Shown: piece after piece, positions 1 through 8,110 of the stretch | Position numbering within the stretch: position 1 is the first letter of the stretch | Layout: every line of letters starts with the position of its first letter | Source of the DNA: Desulfuribacillus alkaliarsenatis | Lineage (GTDB): Bacteria; Bacillota; Bacilli; Desulfuribacillales; Desulfuribacillaceae | Direction of reading: 5' to 3' | Length of the DNA: 64,000 nt | NCBI RefSeq assembly: GCF_001730225.1 | Contig: NZ_MIJE01000022.1 | Coordinates: 1 to 64,000, forward strand | The notes under the pieces: model-generated | Seen by the model: the letters and a program-made list of their open reading frames with translations, nothing else | What the model was told of the DNA's origin: nothing | Database searches by the model: none | Position numbers and translations under genes: made by a program

Positions 1-53
1 AAGCATAGTGATATGTTTAGCGGACAGATACTAATCGGTCGAGGGCTTAACCA
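1..53 (+). rRNA. 23S rRNA, 3' end (partial)
   Basis: The first bases match the universally conserved 3' end of bacterial 23S rRNA (ACTAATCGGTCGAGGGCTTA around 30-49) and end at about 53, where the mature 3' end is expected. The gene continues upstream of the window. A 5S gene follows 80 bases later, as in a normal Firmicutes rRNA operon. Confidence 0.9.
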
Positions 54-132
54 CAAGGGTTTTTAAAGAACGTAGGGAAACACAATGATATAAGCTTTTA
101 TGTCTATAGATTTAGGAAGTGTAGTTGTAAAG

Positions 133-249
133 TCTGGTGGCGATAGCGGAGGGGACACACACGTACCCATCCCGAACACGACCGTTAAGCCCTCCAGCGC
201 CGATGGTACTTGGGGTGAAGACCCCTGGGAGAGTAGGACGTTGCCAGGC
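133..249 (+). rRNA. rrf: 5S rRNA
   Basis: This 117-base stretch has the 5S features: terminal stem CTGGTGGC/GTTGCCAGG, the conserved block CCCATCCCGAACACG at 166-180, AGCGCCGATGGTACTTGGGG around 196-215 and GAGAGTAGGACG at 229-240. Length and position behind the 23S gene fit the 5S rRNA of an rrn operon. Ends are set from the terminal stem and may be off by one or two bases. Confidence 0.95.
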
Positions 250-262
250 AATGAATATCCAT

Positions 263-313
263 AAAAAGCACTTATGATAGCAAACTAGCATTGTTATCAT
301 AAGTGCTTTTTTG
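263..313 (+). terminator. rho-independent terminator of the rRNA operon
   Basis: A 16-17 bp inverted repeat (arms about 263-279 and 295-312, core GCACTTATGATA/TATCATAAGTGC) runs straight into a T tract. It lies 14 bases behind the 5S gene. The following ~260 bases up to the next gene show nothing I can name. Confidence 0.9.
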
Positions 314-579
314 TACATTACAATTAGCTGCACATCATGAAAAAATTTAAAAGATAGTTTTTAGTATTTATAGAAATTACTTATGGTATATAAAATTTAA
401 TAATACAAAGAGCTAATTATTAAGAAAAAACCGTTAAAGACAGCTGAGATTGCTATTTTATGAAAAGTAGGAATGCAAAGCAATATAACATGAAAATTTT
501 TCATTGGACGAAACTATGATGCAACTTTATTATTAGTATTGAGTTAAAAATGCTAGATTACAAAAGGGGGATTGAGAAA

Positions 580-1056
580 GTGAAAAAGACATTATATCTT
601 ACGGTTTTATTAGCTGTTTCAATTGCATTAATCTTTACAGGATGTGGACAAAGCACAACGACAAATCCTGAAGGTGAAGAAATTCCATTTAACTACATCT
701 CGACGTCAGAGTTTAGAGCTATGATTGATGCTGGTGATCTTGAGTCAGGAAAAATTATAGCTGTTTGCTCACAAACAGAAGCAGAGTTTGCTGAATCTAG
801 TGTTCCAGGAGCTATCGTTACACATGCAAGACCTTTAGAGACGGCAGATGACTTTGCTAAGTTAAATCCAGCTCTAGAAGCAATAAACACGTCTGATGCT
901 AAAGTTGTAATCCTTTGTCCGCGTGGCGGTAGTGGAGCTACGAGACCGTTTGAGTATTTCATGGAAAATGGTGTAGACACTGATCGTTTACTAATTTTGC
1001 AAGGTGGAGTAGAAGCATTCGCAATAGATTACCCAGATTATGTAGTAACTCAATAG
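580..1056 (+). CDS. rhodanese-like lipoprotein
   Basis: An exported lipoprotein of about 158 residues. A lysine-led hydrophobic leader ends in a lipobox (FTGC, Cys22), so it should be anchored to the outer face of the membrane. The rest resembles a rhodanese/sulfurtransferase fold: a late cysteine loop (CPRGGSG) sits where the active-site CxxGxR loop is expected, and a glycine-rich GGVEAF follows near the C-terminus. I use the GTG at 580 because AAGGGGG lies 9 bases ahead; an in-frame ATG at 550 lacks a ribosome site and would put ten polar residues before the signal peptide. It is the most divergent of four rhodanese-type proteins in a row; substrate unknown. Confidence 0.7.
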   Translation: MKKTLYLTVLLAVSIALIFTGCGQSTTTNPEGEEIPFNYISTSEFRAMIDAGDLESGKIIAVCSQTEAEFAESSVPGAIVTHARPLETADDFAKLNPALEAINTSDAKVVILCPRGGSGATRPFEYFMENGVDTDRLLILQGGVEAFAIDYPDYVVTQ

Positions 1057-1074
1057 CTTAATAAGAATAATAGT

Positions 1075-1106
1075 GCAGTTGCTCAATTTTGAGTGACTGC
1101 CTTTGT
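1075..1106 (+). terminator. probable terminator
   Basis: Imperfect hairpin GCAGTTGCTCA / TGAGTGACTGC (1075-1085 and 1090-1100, two wobble pairs) followed by a weak T-rich stretch. It lies between the first and second rhodanese genes, so these are probably separate transcripts. Confidence 0.55.
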
Positions 1107-1180
1107 ATTTCTAAAGAACATTTACATCTCAAGTACATTGATAAAATGTATAGTACGGAGGTTGTATTTAGATAATAAGC

Positions 1181-1591
1181 ATGATAAGAACAAATAAAAG
1201 GATTATTATCGGAGGTGCAATCATGCTATTATCTTTGCTTGCATACTTAATTGGAGAGACCAATATACCAGATACTTCATATCAAACAGTTGATATTGAA
1301 CTAGCCAAAGAGCTATTAGAAAGTGGAGAATATACTTTAATTGATGTTAGATCTCAAAGCGAATATGATGACGAACATATTATTGGAGCGCATTTGATAC
1401 CCTGTGAGGAGTTAGAAACAAGAATAAACGAGCTAAATAAAGACAAGAATTATATGATTATCTGTAGAAGTGGAAATAGAAGTAAAAAAGCTTGTATGAT
1501 TCTTGCTGCATATGGTTTTAAAAATATTTTGAATATAGATGGTGGTATAAAAAAATGGTATAATACAAATGAGAAGGTATCCAAGCATTAA
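1181..1591 (+). CDS. membrane-anchored single-domain rhodanese
   Basis: A 136-residue protein with an N-terminal membrane anchor (about residues 8-24) and one rhodanese domain: LIDVRSQSEY near 53-62, then the catalytic loop CRSGNRS with Cys95, and GGIKKW near the end. Such domains carry sulfane sulfur as a cysteine persulfide; here the domain should face outward. Start choice is uncertain: the ATG at 1181 gives a complete signal anchor but its nearest GGAGGT is 18 bases away, whereas an in-frame ATG at 1223 has GGAGGTG 6 bases ahead but would leave a shortened hydrophobic segment. No lipobox cysteine is seen, unlike its neighbours. Confidence 0.85.
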   Translation: MIRTNKRIIIGGAIMLLSLLAYLIGETNIPDTSYQTVDIELAKELLESGEYTLIDVRSQSEYDDEHIIGAHLIPCEELETRINELNKDKNYMIICRSGNRSKKACMILAAYGFKNILNIDGGIKKWYNTNEKVSKH

Positions 1592-1609
1592 CAATGGGGT
1601 ACCTTTTTA
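1574..1609 (+). terminator. probable terminator overlapping a gene end
   Basis: Arms AAGGTATCC and GGGGTACCTT surround the stop codon of the second rhodanese gene, followed by TTTTT. The hairpin therefore also encodes the last residues of that protein. Confidence 0.6.
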
Positions 1610-1671
1610 TAGTATATATCGTTTAAATGGATGAATTTATAAATATAATGGGATAAGGAGAATAAAAGGAA

Positions 1672-2028
1672 ATGAAAAAATCGTTGGTGTTTTTTATTTT
1701 AATAATACTCAGTATGACGGCTATAGTGGGATGTAGCTCCGTATCATATAAAAACGTCACATCAGACCAAGCGAAAACATTACTCGAAGATAGTACTTAT
1801 ATTCTACTAGATGTACGTACAACAGAAGAATATAGAGATAATCATGTCCCAGGATCGATTTTAATACCTGTACAGGAATTAGAGCTACGACTAGATGAGT
1901 TAGATAAGGATAAAAAATATTTAGTACTTTGCCGAAGTGGGAACAGAAGCGTAACTGCAAGTGAGATTTTAATCGAACATGGTTTTGGGTATGTATATAA
2001 TGTGATGGGAGGAATAAACCAATGGTAG
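1672..2028 (+). CDS. rhodanese lipoprotein
   Basis: A 118-residue lipoprotein: signal peptide with lipobox IVGC (Cys21), then one rhodanese domain with LLDVRTTEEY near 45-54, active-site loop CRSGNRS (Cys87) and GGINQW at the very C-terminus. Family knowledge makes it a sulfurtransferase working outside the membrane. AAGGAG precedes the ATG. Its last 7 bases overlap the next rhodanese gene, so the two are probably translationally coupled. The catalytic half is close to the proteins on either side, which points to tandem duplication. Confidence 0.9.
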   Translation: MKKSLVFFILIILSMTAIVGCSSVSYKNVTSDQAKTLLEDSTYILLDVRTTEEYRDNHVPGSILIPVQELELRLDELDKDKKYLVLCRSGNRSVTASEILIEHGFGYVYNVMGGINQW

Positions 2029-2411
2029 GTAAAGCCAATGGCATCAAGTTTAAGTTAAGTGTATTGTTTGTTGCTGTTGCCCTAATTGTTACAGGATGCT
2101 TTGGTGAAAATAATAAAGATGTAGACGCGCAAGAAGCTAACTCGTTAATGGAAAAAGAAAATTATGTGATGATAGATGTAAGGACACCAGAGGAATTTGC
2201 AGAAGGGCACGTGCCTGGTTCAATAAATATACCTGTTGGTGAGATTGAAGAGAGACTTGATGAATTAGATAGAGATAAGAGCTACCTTATGATGTGTCGT
2301 GTGGGAGTTCGTAGCGAGCGAGCTAGAGATATACTGGTTGAGAATGGTTTTGGAAATGTCTATAATATCAAGGGTGGCATCATAGAGTGGCCCTATGAGT
2401 TAGAACAATAG
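2022..2411 (+). CDS. rhodanese lipoprotein
   Basis: A 129-residue lipoprotein with an N-terminal hydrophobic leader and lipobox VTGC (Cys26), and a rhodanese domain: MIDVRTPEEF near 50-59, loop CRVGVRS (Cys92), GGIIEW near the end. The loop differs from the CRSGNRS of its two upstream paralogs, which may shift acceptor preference. GGGAGG sits 10 bases before the ATG, inside the preceding gene, and the start overlaps the preceding stop. It is the last of the four-gene rhodanese run; the tRNA-modification gene tsaE follows after 37 bases. Confidence 0.9.
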   Translation: MVGKANGIKFKLSVLFVAVALIVTGCFGENNKDVDAQEANSLMEKENYVMIDVRTPEEFAEGHVPGSINIPVGEIEERLDELDRDKSYLMMCRVGVRSERARDILVENGFGNVYNIKGGIIEWPYELEQ

Positions 2412-2448
2412 GAACAAATATATAAAAGCTAATTGAAGGTGTAAAAGC

Positions 2449-2931
2449 ATGCAAACATATAAATTTATAAGTAATAACATAGAGTCGACCTTATTGATTG
2501 GCTCGGATCTTGGTCAATTATTACAACGAGGTGATGTGATTACCTTGACTGGAGATTTGGGGGCAGGCAAGACGACGCTAACTAAAGGGATTGCGCAAGG
2601 GTTAGGCATTAATGCTCCAGTTAGCAGTCCTACATTTACTATAATTAAAGAATACCAGCAAGGTCATATACCGCTATACCATTTTGATTTATATCGCTTG
2701 GGTGAGAGCGCACTTGATGAGGATCTAGGTTATGAGGAGTATTTGTATGGTGACGGTGTCTGTGTAATTGAATGGTCACAGTTTATCGCCGAGCTATTAC
2801 CAGAAGACTGTTTAAATATAACAATAAACCATAGAGGGTCAGAGGAATCAGAGCGCGAAATTCAATTCTCATTTAAAAGTCAAAGATGGGAACCAATTAT
2901 AAAGGAGTTAATGAATAAATGTGGTATTTAG
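2449..2931 (+). CDS. tsaE: tRNA t6A biosynthesis ATPase TsaE
   Basis: TsaE is the ATPase that with TsaB and TsaD transfers threonylcarbamoyl to A37 of ANN-decoding tRNAs. The 160-residue length is normal. The P-loop GDLGAGKTT lies at about 35-43 (Lys41), followed by the family motif SSPTF and YHFDLYRL. It overlaps tsaB by 13 bases, and tsaE-tsaB-rimI-tsaD is the standard Bacillus order (ydiB-ydiC-ydiD-ydiE), so the four are presumably one operon. Confidence 0.97.
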   Translation: MQTYKFISNNIESTLLIGSDLGQLLQRGDVITLTGDLGAGKTTLTKGIAQGLGINAPVSSPTFTIIKEYQQGHIPLYHFDLYRLGESALDEDLGYEEYLYGDGVCVIEWSQFIAELLPEDCLNITINHRGSEESEREIQFSFKSQRWEPIIKELMNKCGI

Positions 2932-3635
2932 CCTTTGATACGTCTACGCAGGTGCTTTCTGTTGCTCTTGGCAATGATGAAAGTGTAGTAGCGGAATATA
3001 CAACAAATATAAAGAGGGATCACTCATCTCGGCTTATGCCTGCAATTGAGTCGCTAATGAAGGAAGCAAACATAGCAACAAAGGATTTATCAGGAATTAT
3101 TGTAGGTAAAGGACCAGGATCATATACTGGACTACGTATTGGTGTTTCGACCGCTAAAAGTATGGCCTGGGCACTTAAGATTCCATTAGCAGGAGTCTCG
3201 AGTCTTTCTCTTATAGCTAGAACTGGCAAGTATTTTGGTGGTTTGATAGTTCCTTTAATAGATGCCAGGCGTGGACAAGTATACACTGGATTATACGGTA
3301 TGCAGAACGAGCAGTGGACATCAATGGAACAAGACCGAATAGTACTAATGAAAGACTGGTTAGAACATTTGCAAGCAAATTATACAGGGTACAAGCTGTT
3401 ATTTGTCAGCACCGACATTGAACTATACCGTGAGATGATTGAATCTGCCTTTGATTCAGAGAAGTATAAAATAGCAAAAATGGCCAGTCAATATAGTCGT
3501 TCTGGTGAACTCTTGGAATTAGGTATACCAATGCTAGATAATAATCAAATCCAAGAATCAAAGTCATTTGCACCTGAGTATCTGCGTTTAGCAGAGGCAG
3601 AGCATAACTGGCTCAAACAACAAAGCAAACTGTAA
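2919..3635 (+). CDS. tsaB: tRNA t6A biosynthesis protein TsaB
   Basis: TsaB is the ASKHA-fold partner that dimerises with TsaD in the threonylcarbamoyl transferase complex; it has lost catalysis. The N-terminus LAFDTSTQVLSVAL and the loop KGPGSYTGLRIG at about 64-75 are diagnostic, and 238 residues is typical. It begins inside the end of tsaE and is followed by rimI after 13 bases. Confidence 0.97.
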   Translation: MWYLAFDTSTQVLSVALGNDESVVAEYTTNIKRDHSSRLMPAIESLMKEANIATKDLSGIIVGKGPGSYTGLRIGVSTAKSMAWALKIPLAGVSSLSLIARTGKYFGGLIVPLIDARRGQVYTGLYGMQNEQWTSMEQDRIVLMKDWLEHLQANYTGYKLLFVSTDIELYREMIESAFDSEKYKIAKMASQYSRSGELLELGIPMLDNNQIQESKSFAPEYLRLAEAEHNWLKQQSKL

Positions 3636-3648
3636 ATGGGTTGAAGAA

Positions 3649-4137
3649 ATGGAAGCCAACAATACTACTAAAATTAAGCATGAATATATATGTCGTTATA
3701 TGGAAATGCGTGACGTCGATGCTGTCCATGAAATTGAAGTGGAAGCATTTACTTTGCCTTGGAGTAGGGCAGCCTTTGTGAGTGAATTATTAGATAACCG
3801 CATGGCTAAGTATTTTGTGGTTGAGAATTCAGAAGGCTATATTGTAGCTTATGCTGGGATGTGGTTTGTTCTGGATGAGGCGCACATTACTACAATCGCA
3901 GTAAGAAAGAGCTCGCGCGGGCTAGGGCTTGGCAATCTCTTGGTAGAACGGATTATTGCAGAGACACTGGCACTTGGTGGCACACAACTGACACTTGAGG
4001 TGCGAGTTTCTAATGCTGCAGCCATAGCCATGTACGAAAAATTTGGCTTTAAAGTCCATGGATTACGAAAGAAATACTATTCTGATAATCAAGAGGATGC
4101 ATTGATTATGTGGGCGGTGATTGACGGAGATGAGTAA
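3649..4137 (+). CDS. rimI: ribosomal protein bS18 alanine N-acetyltransferase RimI
   Basis: A GNAT-family acetyltransferase placed between tsaB and tsaD, as in Bacillus. The acetyl-CoA motif RGLGLGNLL is at about 90-98 and [15 protein letters not shown] near 120-134 is the RimI-type C-terminal motif. At 162 residues it has about 12 extra N-terminal residues compared with short RimI proteins. In E. coli the enzyme acetylates the N-terminus of ribosomal protein S18; activity here is inferred from family and context. Its end overlaps tsaD. Confidence 0.9.
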   Translation: MEANNTTKIKHEYICRYMEMRDVDAVHEIEVEAFTLPWSRAAFVSELLDNRMAKYFVVENSEGYIVAYAGMWFVLDEAHITTIAVRKSSRGLGLGNLLVERIIAETLALGGTQLTLEVRVSNAAAIAMYEKFGFKVHGLRKKYYSDNQEDALIMWAVIDGDE

Positions 4138-5164
4138 TAAAAGCATAGCTAATAAACAGCATAATTCAGTGACGATACTAGGTATTGAAACAAGCTGTGA
4201 TGAAACCTCGGCAGCAGTAGTCGTCAATGGTACTGAAGAGCTGTCGAATGTGATTTCATCACAAATCGAAATTCATCGACGCTATGGTGGTGTTGTGCCT
4301 GAGGTTGCTTCACGCAGGCATATTGAGAACATTCTATACGTGATTGATGAAGCGCTAGAAAAGGCAGGGAAAGCATTAGATGATATAGACGCGATTGCCG
4401 TAACACGTGGTCCAGGGCTGGTCGGTGCTTTGCTTGTGGGTGTTTCTGCAGCGAAGGCGATTGCCTTTGCTAAGAATAAGCCGCTAATAGGAGTTCATCA
4501 TATTGCTGGACATATCTATGCTAATCAGCTTATTACTGAGGTTCAGCCTCCGTACTTGAGTTTAATCGTGTCAGGTGGACATACAGAGCTTGTGCTGGTT
4601 AAGGCAGATGGTCAATACGAGATTTTAGGTCAAACCCTTGACGACGCAGTGGGAGAAGCCTTTGATAAAGTAGCACGGACCTTAGAGCTTCCTTACCCAG
4701 GGGGGCCGCAGATTGATAAATTGGCACAGCAGGGTAGTACTTCAATCGATTTTCCGAGGGCATGGTTAGAGGAAGGGTCATTAAACTTCAGCTTTAGCGG
4801 ACTGAAATCGGCTGTTCTTAACTACTTAAACCAATCCAAGCAGAAAGGCATAACAATTGCTCCTGCTGACGTAGCTGCTAGCTTCCAGGCCGCAGTAGTA
4901 GATGTTTTAGTTGGAAAGACTAAGCTCGCCATGGAGCATACAGGCATGAACAAGTTGATTGTTGCTGGCGGTGTAGCGGCAAACTCTGGGCTGCGCCAAG
5001 CCCTGCAGGAAACAGCTAAGGAACAGGACTGGCAATTACATATACCACCAATCCTATACTGTACAGACAATGCTGCGATGATAGCAGCAGCAGCCTATCC
5101 TTTATACCTAAAAGATGATTTTGCTGATATGAGCTTAAATGCGACAGCGTACTTACCTTTATAG
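4121..5164 (+). CDS. tsaD: tRNA N6-adenosine threonylcarbamoyltransferase TsaD
   Basis: TsaD (Gcp/Kae1/YgjD) is the catalytic subunit that transfers the threonylcarbamoyl group from threonylcarbamoyl-AMP to tRNA A37. Visible are [10 protein letters not shown] near the N-terminus, the metal-binding HxxxH (HIAGH, His127 and His131), IVSGGHTEL and the late [12 protein letters not shown]. Full length at 347 residues. The start is either TTG 4121 or ATG 4130; both overlap the end of rimI and neither has a perfectly spaced ribosome site. The 3' end overlaps the last codon of the opposite-strand ABC-F gene region. Confidence 0.97.
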   Translation: MTEMSNKSIANKQHNSVTILGIETSCDETSAAVVVNGTEELSNVISSQIEIHRRYGGVVPEVASRRHIENILYVIDEALEKAGKALDDIDAIAVTRGPGLVGALLVGVSAAKAIAFAKNKPLIGVHHIAGHIYANQLITEVQPPYLSLIVSGGHTELVLVKADGQYEILGQTLDDAVGEAFDKVARTLELPYPGGPQIDKLAQQGSTSIDFPRAWLEEGSLNFSFSGLKSAVLNYLNQSKQKGITIAPADVAASFQAAVVDVLVGKTKLAMEHTGMNKLIVAGGVAANSGLRQALQETAKEQDWQLHIPPILYCTDNAAMIAAAAYPLYLKDDFADMSLNATAYLPL

Positions 5165-5182
5165 ATAAGTACGCTGTTTTTC
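5144..5182 (+). terminator. tsaD terminator inside convergent coding ends
   Basis: A perfect 12-bp inverted repeat, ACAGCGTACTTA at 5144-5155 and TAAGTACGCTGT at 5166-5177, is followed by TTTTTC. The loop contains both stop codons: TAG of tsaD (5162-5164) and TAA of the minus-strand ABC-F gene (5159-5161). The arms therefore encode the C-termini of both proteins. The T tract is on the plus side only, so it should act on tsaD transcription. Confidence 0.85.
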
Positions 5183-7087
5183 TAGCTCTAGTGCTGCTTG
5201 CTCCCATTTTTCCATTAAAGTATCAAGTTCGAATTGCTTATTAGAAAGCTCTTCCTGTAGCTTCGCCACTTCAACATGGTTATCAAAAATCTCAGGATTG
5301 CATAGCTGTTTTTCTAAGTCCTCAATCTCTACCTCGGTTGTTTGAATATCGGCTTCGAAGGAATCATATTGTTTTTGCAGCTGTCTCTCTAGATTACGAC
5401 GACGTTTTAGCTCTTCATGGGTTTCCTTTTGCTGAGCCGTTTTCTGTTTGGTTTCTTCTAGCTGCTGTTTTTCCTGGTGGTTTTTCTCAAGATAATAGTC
5501 ATAATTACCAAGATAAGACTTAAGCTTATCGCGGGTCATATATATTACTCTCGTAGCGATCTGATTAAGGAAATATCTATCATGGGAAATGAATATCATG
5601 GTCCCATCATAGCTTAGGAGTGCTTGTTCTAGTGCTTCCTTAGCAGGTATATCAAGATGGTTTGTCGGCTCATCTAACAACAATAGGTTATCCTGGGCTA
5701 GCATTAGCTTCGTTAGTGTCACACGGGCTTTTTCACCGCCGCTGAGGGATGAAATGTGCTTGTCTACGTCTTCGCCCACAAATAGAAATTGCGCTAATGC
5801 AGAGCGAATCTCGGTTCGCGTCATATGGGGAAAGTCATCATGCACTTCTTCGAAGACGGTATTTGTTTTGGTTAAATCAGCCTGTTCCTGGTCGTAGTAT
5901 CCGATTTGTACGTTACTACCATGTGTTATTTCACCTGCTGTAGGTTTTAGTTGTTCGGCAATAAGCTTTAGTAGCGTAGACTTGCCAGTACCATTTGGCC
6001 CGATGATAGCTATGCGTTCTCCTCGCTCTATCTGTAAGTTTAAGCCTACAAATAGATAACCAGCTGATGAGTCAAAAGTGATACCCAAGTTTTTTATATC
6101 TAAGACTATGTTTCCAGTGCGCTTTTTAGCGCGAAAAGAGAAAAAAGTTTCGTTTTGTTTAGTTGGTGAATCTAGCAGCTCCATATTTTCAAGCTGCTTG
6201 CGTCGACTTTTAGCTCGTGCTGATGTAGAGGCTCGTGCAATGTTTTTTTGTATAAATTCTTGCGTTTTTGCTATTTCTTCGTGCTGCTTTAGGTATAATT
6301 GCTCCTGCTCTAATAATCGCTGTTCTTTTGTAGAAAGATAATAGTGATAAGTGCCAGGATAAGCTGTTCCTTTGTTGTTATCTATTTCATACACTACATT
6401 GATAAATGAATCTAGGAAATAACGGTCATGGGAAACAACCATAAGTGCACCTGGGAAGTCTTTAATAAACTGTTCTAACCACGTTAAGGCATCGATATCG
6501 AGATAGTTAGTAGGCTCATCGAGTAAAATAATATCAGGCTGGGACAATAATATTTTTGCTAAAGCAAGTCTCGTCTTCTGACCACCGCTACATTGGTTTA
6601 TAGTCATTTCTTTATAGTTAATATCTGAAAAACCTAAACCAGCAAGTACGTTACGGATATCTGCTTCAAGCTTGTGTCCACCTGACCGTTCAAAGGCTTC
6701 CTGAAGCTCGCTGTATTCCGCCATTATGGATTCTAAAGCCTCTGGGTCATCAGTACACTTGCCCATTTCTATTTCAAGTTGTCGAAGTCGCTGCTCCTGC
6801 TCGTGTAAAGTAGCAAATACAGATAGCATCTCATCCCAAATAGTAAGACGCGAGTCTAAGCCACTATCCTGAGCTAAATAGCATAATACTTTTCCTTTGG
6901 TTATTTGCACTTCTCCACTATCTGCAGGAAGCTTGCCAGCTATAATTTTTAGAAGTGTCGATTTACCTGCTCCATTAGGACCGACGACACCAATTTTATC
7001 TTTAGCTTGAACTTGTAAGCAAACTTTGGTTAAAATAGGTGTAACACCGTAAGACTTACTTATATTAATCGTTTGTAGAATAATCAA
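5159..7087 (-). CDS. ABC-F family ATPase (YdiF-type)
   Basis: A cytosolic protein with two ABC ATPase domains and no membrane segment. Domain 1 has Walker [10 protein letters not shown] (about 36-44) and signature SGGQKTR; domain 2 has GPNGTGKST and SGGEKAR, and LLDEPTN occurs in both. The linker between them is charged, and a long Glu/Gln/Lys-rich coiled coil forms the C-terminus. ABC-F proteins act on the ribosome at the E site or give antibiotic resistance; position beside tsaD matches B. subtilis ydiF. I use TTG 7087, which has AAGAGGTG 6 bases upstream and gives the usual MIILQ start; GTG 7096 is possible. About 642 residues. Confidence 0.93.
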   Translation of the reverse strand: MIILQTINISKSYGVTPILTKVCLQVQAKDKIGVVGPNGAGKSTLLKIIAGKLPADSGEVQITKGKVLCYLAQDSGLDSRLTIWDEMLSVFATLHEQEQRLRQLEIEMGKCTDDPEALESIMAEYSELQEAFERSGGHKLEADIRNVLAGLGFSDINYKEMTINQCSGGQKTRLALAKILLSQPDIILLDEPTNYLDIDALTWLEQFIKDFPGALMVVSHDRYFLDSFINVVYEIDNNKGTAYPGTYHYYLSTKEQRLLEQEQLYLKQHEEIAKTQEFIQKNIARASTSARAKSRRKQLENMELLDSPTKQNETFFSFRAKKRTGNIVLDIKNLGITFDSSAGYLFVGLNLQIERGERIAIIGPNGTGKSTLLKLIAEQLKPTAGEITHGSNVQIGYYDQEQADLTKTNTVFEEVHDDFPHMTRTEIRSALAQFLFVGEDVDKHISSLSGGEKARVTLTKLMLAQDNLLLLDEPTNHLDIPAKEALEQALLSYDGTMIFISHDRYFLNQIATRVIYMTRDKLKSYLGNYDYYLEKNHQEKQQLEETKQKTAQQKETHEELKRRRNLERQLQKQYDSFEADIQTTEVEIEDLEKQLCNPEIFDNHVEVAKLQEELSNKQFELDTLMEKWEQAALELEKQRTYL

Positions 7088-7165
7088 GGGTAACACCTCT
7101 TAAAAAAGATATATTCGATAGTAATCATATCAAAGTTTATTTGCAAACAAAAGGTGGTTTTGTTG

Positions 7166-7747
7166 ATGAGACTAGAAAAGCGTAATCTAAGAAATGAAAT
7201 GCTCTTGAAACGGAAAAAGATAAAAAAAGATTTGCGCGAAAAAAAATCTCAACAAATTTTTAAGAATCTTGTAAATCTTGATGAAGTTAACGCTGCGAAG
7301 CGCATAATGGTCTATGTTGACTTTCAAGAAGAGGTTCAAACAAGGCAGTTTATTGAGTATCTGTGGTCAAAAAATATTGATGTTGTTATTCCTGTATGTA
7401 AACCTAAAAATAGACAACTAAATCCGTCTCTATTGTATAGCTTTGATGAGCTTGAACCTGGCACCTTTGGTGTTCTTGAGCCTAAGAAGGAAGCTATCAG
7501 ATACGTAGATCTCGACACCATAGATATAATTATTGTACCTGGACTAGCATTTGACCGACATGGTGGTAGGATTGGTTATGGTGCAGGTTATTATGACCGC
7601 TTTTTCGAGCGCACTCCTAATGCTCAGGTCATTGGTATCGCATATGATGAGCAGTTGGTTATGAAAATACCGATGGAGGATCATGACAAGCGTATTCCAT
7701 TGATTATTACGGATAAAGAATTTATACAAGCTAAATATTTTTTGTAG
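7166..7747 (+). CDS. 5-formyltetrahydrofolate cyclo-ligase
   Basis: ATP-dependent conversion of 5-formyl-THF to 5,10-methenyl-THF, a salvage step of the folate pool. The basic N-terminus with KRNLRNEML, the central FGVLEPK, and the signature VPGLAFDRHGGRIGYGAGYY near 125-145 identify the family (YqgN/MTHFS). The ATG at 7166 has AAAGGTGG 8 bases upstream and gives a normal length of 193 residues. It is transcribed divergently from the ABC-F gene and starts the rightward series leading into the Moco genes. Confidence 0.93.
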   Translation: MRLEKRNLRNEMLLKRKKIKKDLREKKSQQIFKNLVNLDEVNAAKRIMVYVDFQEEVQTRQFIEYLWSKNIDVVIPVCKPKNRQLNPSLLYSFDELEPGTFGVLEPKKEAIRYVDLDTIDIIIVPGLAFDRHGGRIGYGAGYYDRFFERTPNAQVIGIAYDEQLVMKIPMEDHDKRIPLIITDKEFIQAKYFL

Positions 7748-7815
7748 GTTATTAGACAAAATAACCCCTGCATATGAATGTTATAACTTCAAATATAGGG
7801 GGGCAGGGAAATGTA

Positions 7816-8025
7816 ATGAAAAAGTCCTGTCAGGTTTGTCAACGAGCTGGCAAAACGTCATCAAGCTATATCACGCGTCAAACACTTAAGGTTCGATTAT
7901 ACAGAATTCGTGTTGAAGTATCTGAAGGTTCACAAATAATTTTAGTGTGTACTAAATGTTTACAGAGGCAGCAACTGAATGGACGGACAATTAGCGGATA
8001 TGATAGGGCTGTGAGCGCGACGTAA
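7816..8025 (+). CDS. small CxxC/CxxC protein resembling ribosomal protein bL28
   Basis: About 69 residues with CxxC near the N-terminus (CQVC) and CTKC near the middle, a likely zinc ribbon. The spacing, the basic stretch between the pairs (LKVRLYRIRVEV) and the CTKCLQ segment resemble zinc-binding (C+) forms of ribosomal protein bL28, but the N-terminal half is divergent. The ATG at 7816 is chosen for the adjoining GGGCAGGGAA; an in-frame ATG at 7774 lies further up. It could be a bL28 paralog or an unrelated zinc protein. It sits alone between the folate cyclo-ligase and fdhD genes. Confidence 0.6.
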   Translation: MKKSCQVCQRAGKTSSSYITRQTLKVRLYRIRVEVSEGSQIILVCTKCLQRQQLNGRTISGYDRAVSAT

Positions 8026-8110
8026 GTCGTGCTTCTAGCTTTTAATAACACATAGAAATTTATAATAAAGATTTAAGATAGAATAGGCACTTATACTAGG
8101 GGGAAAAGCA

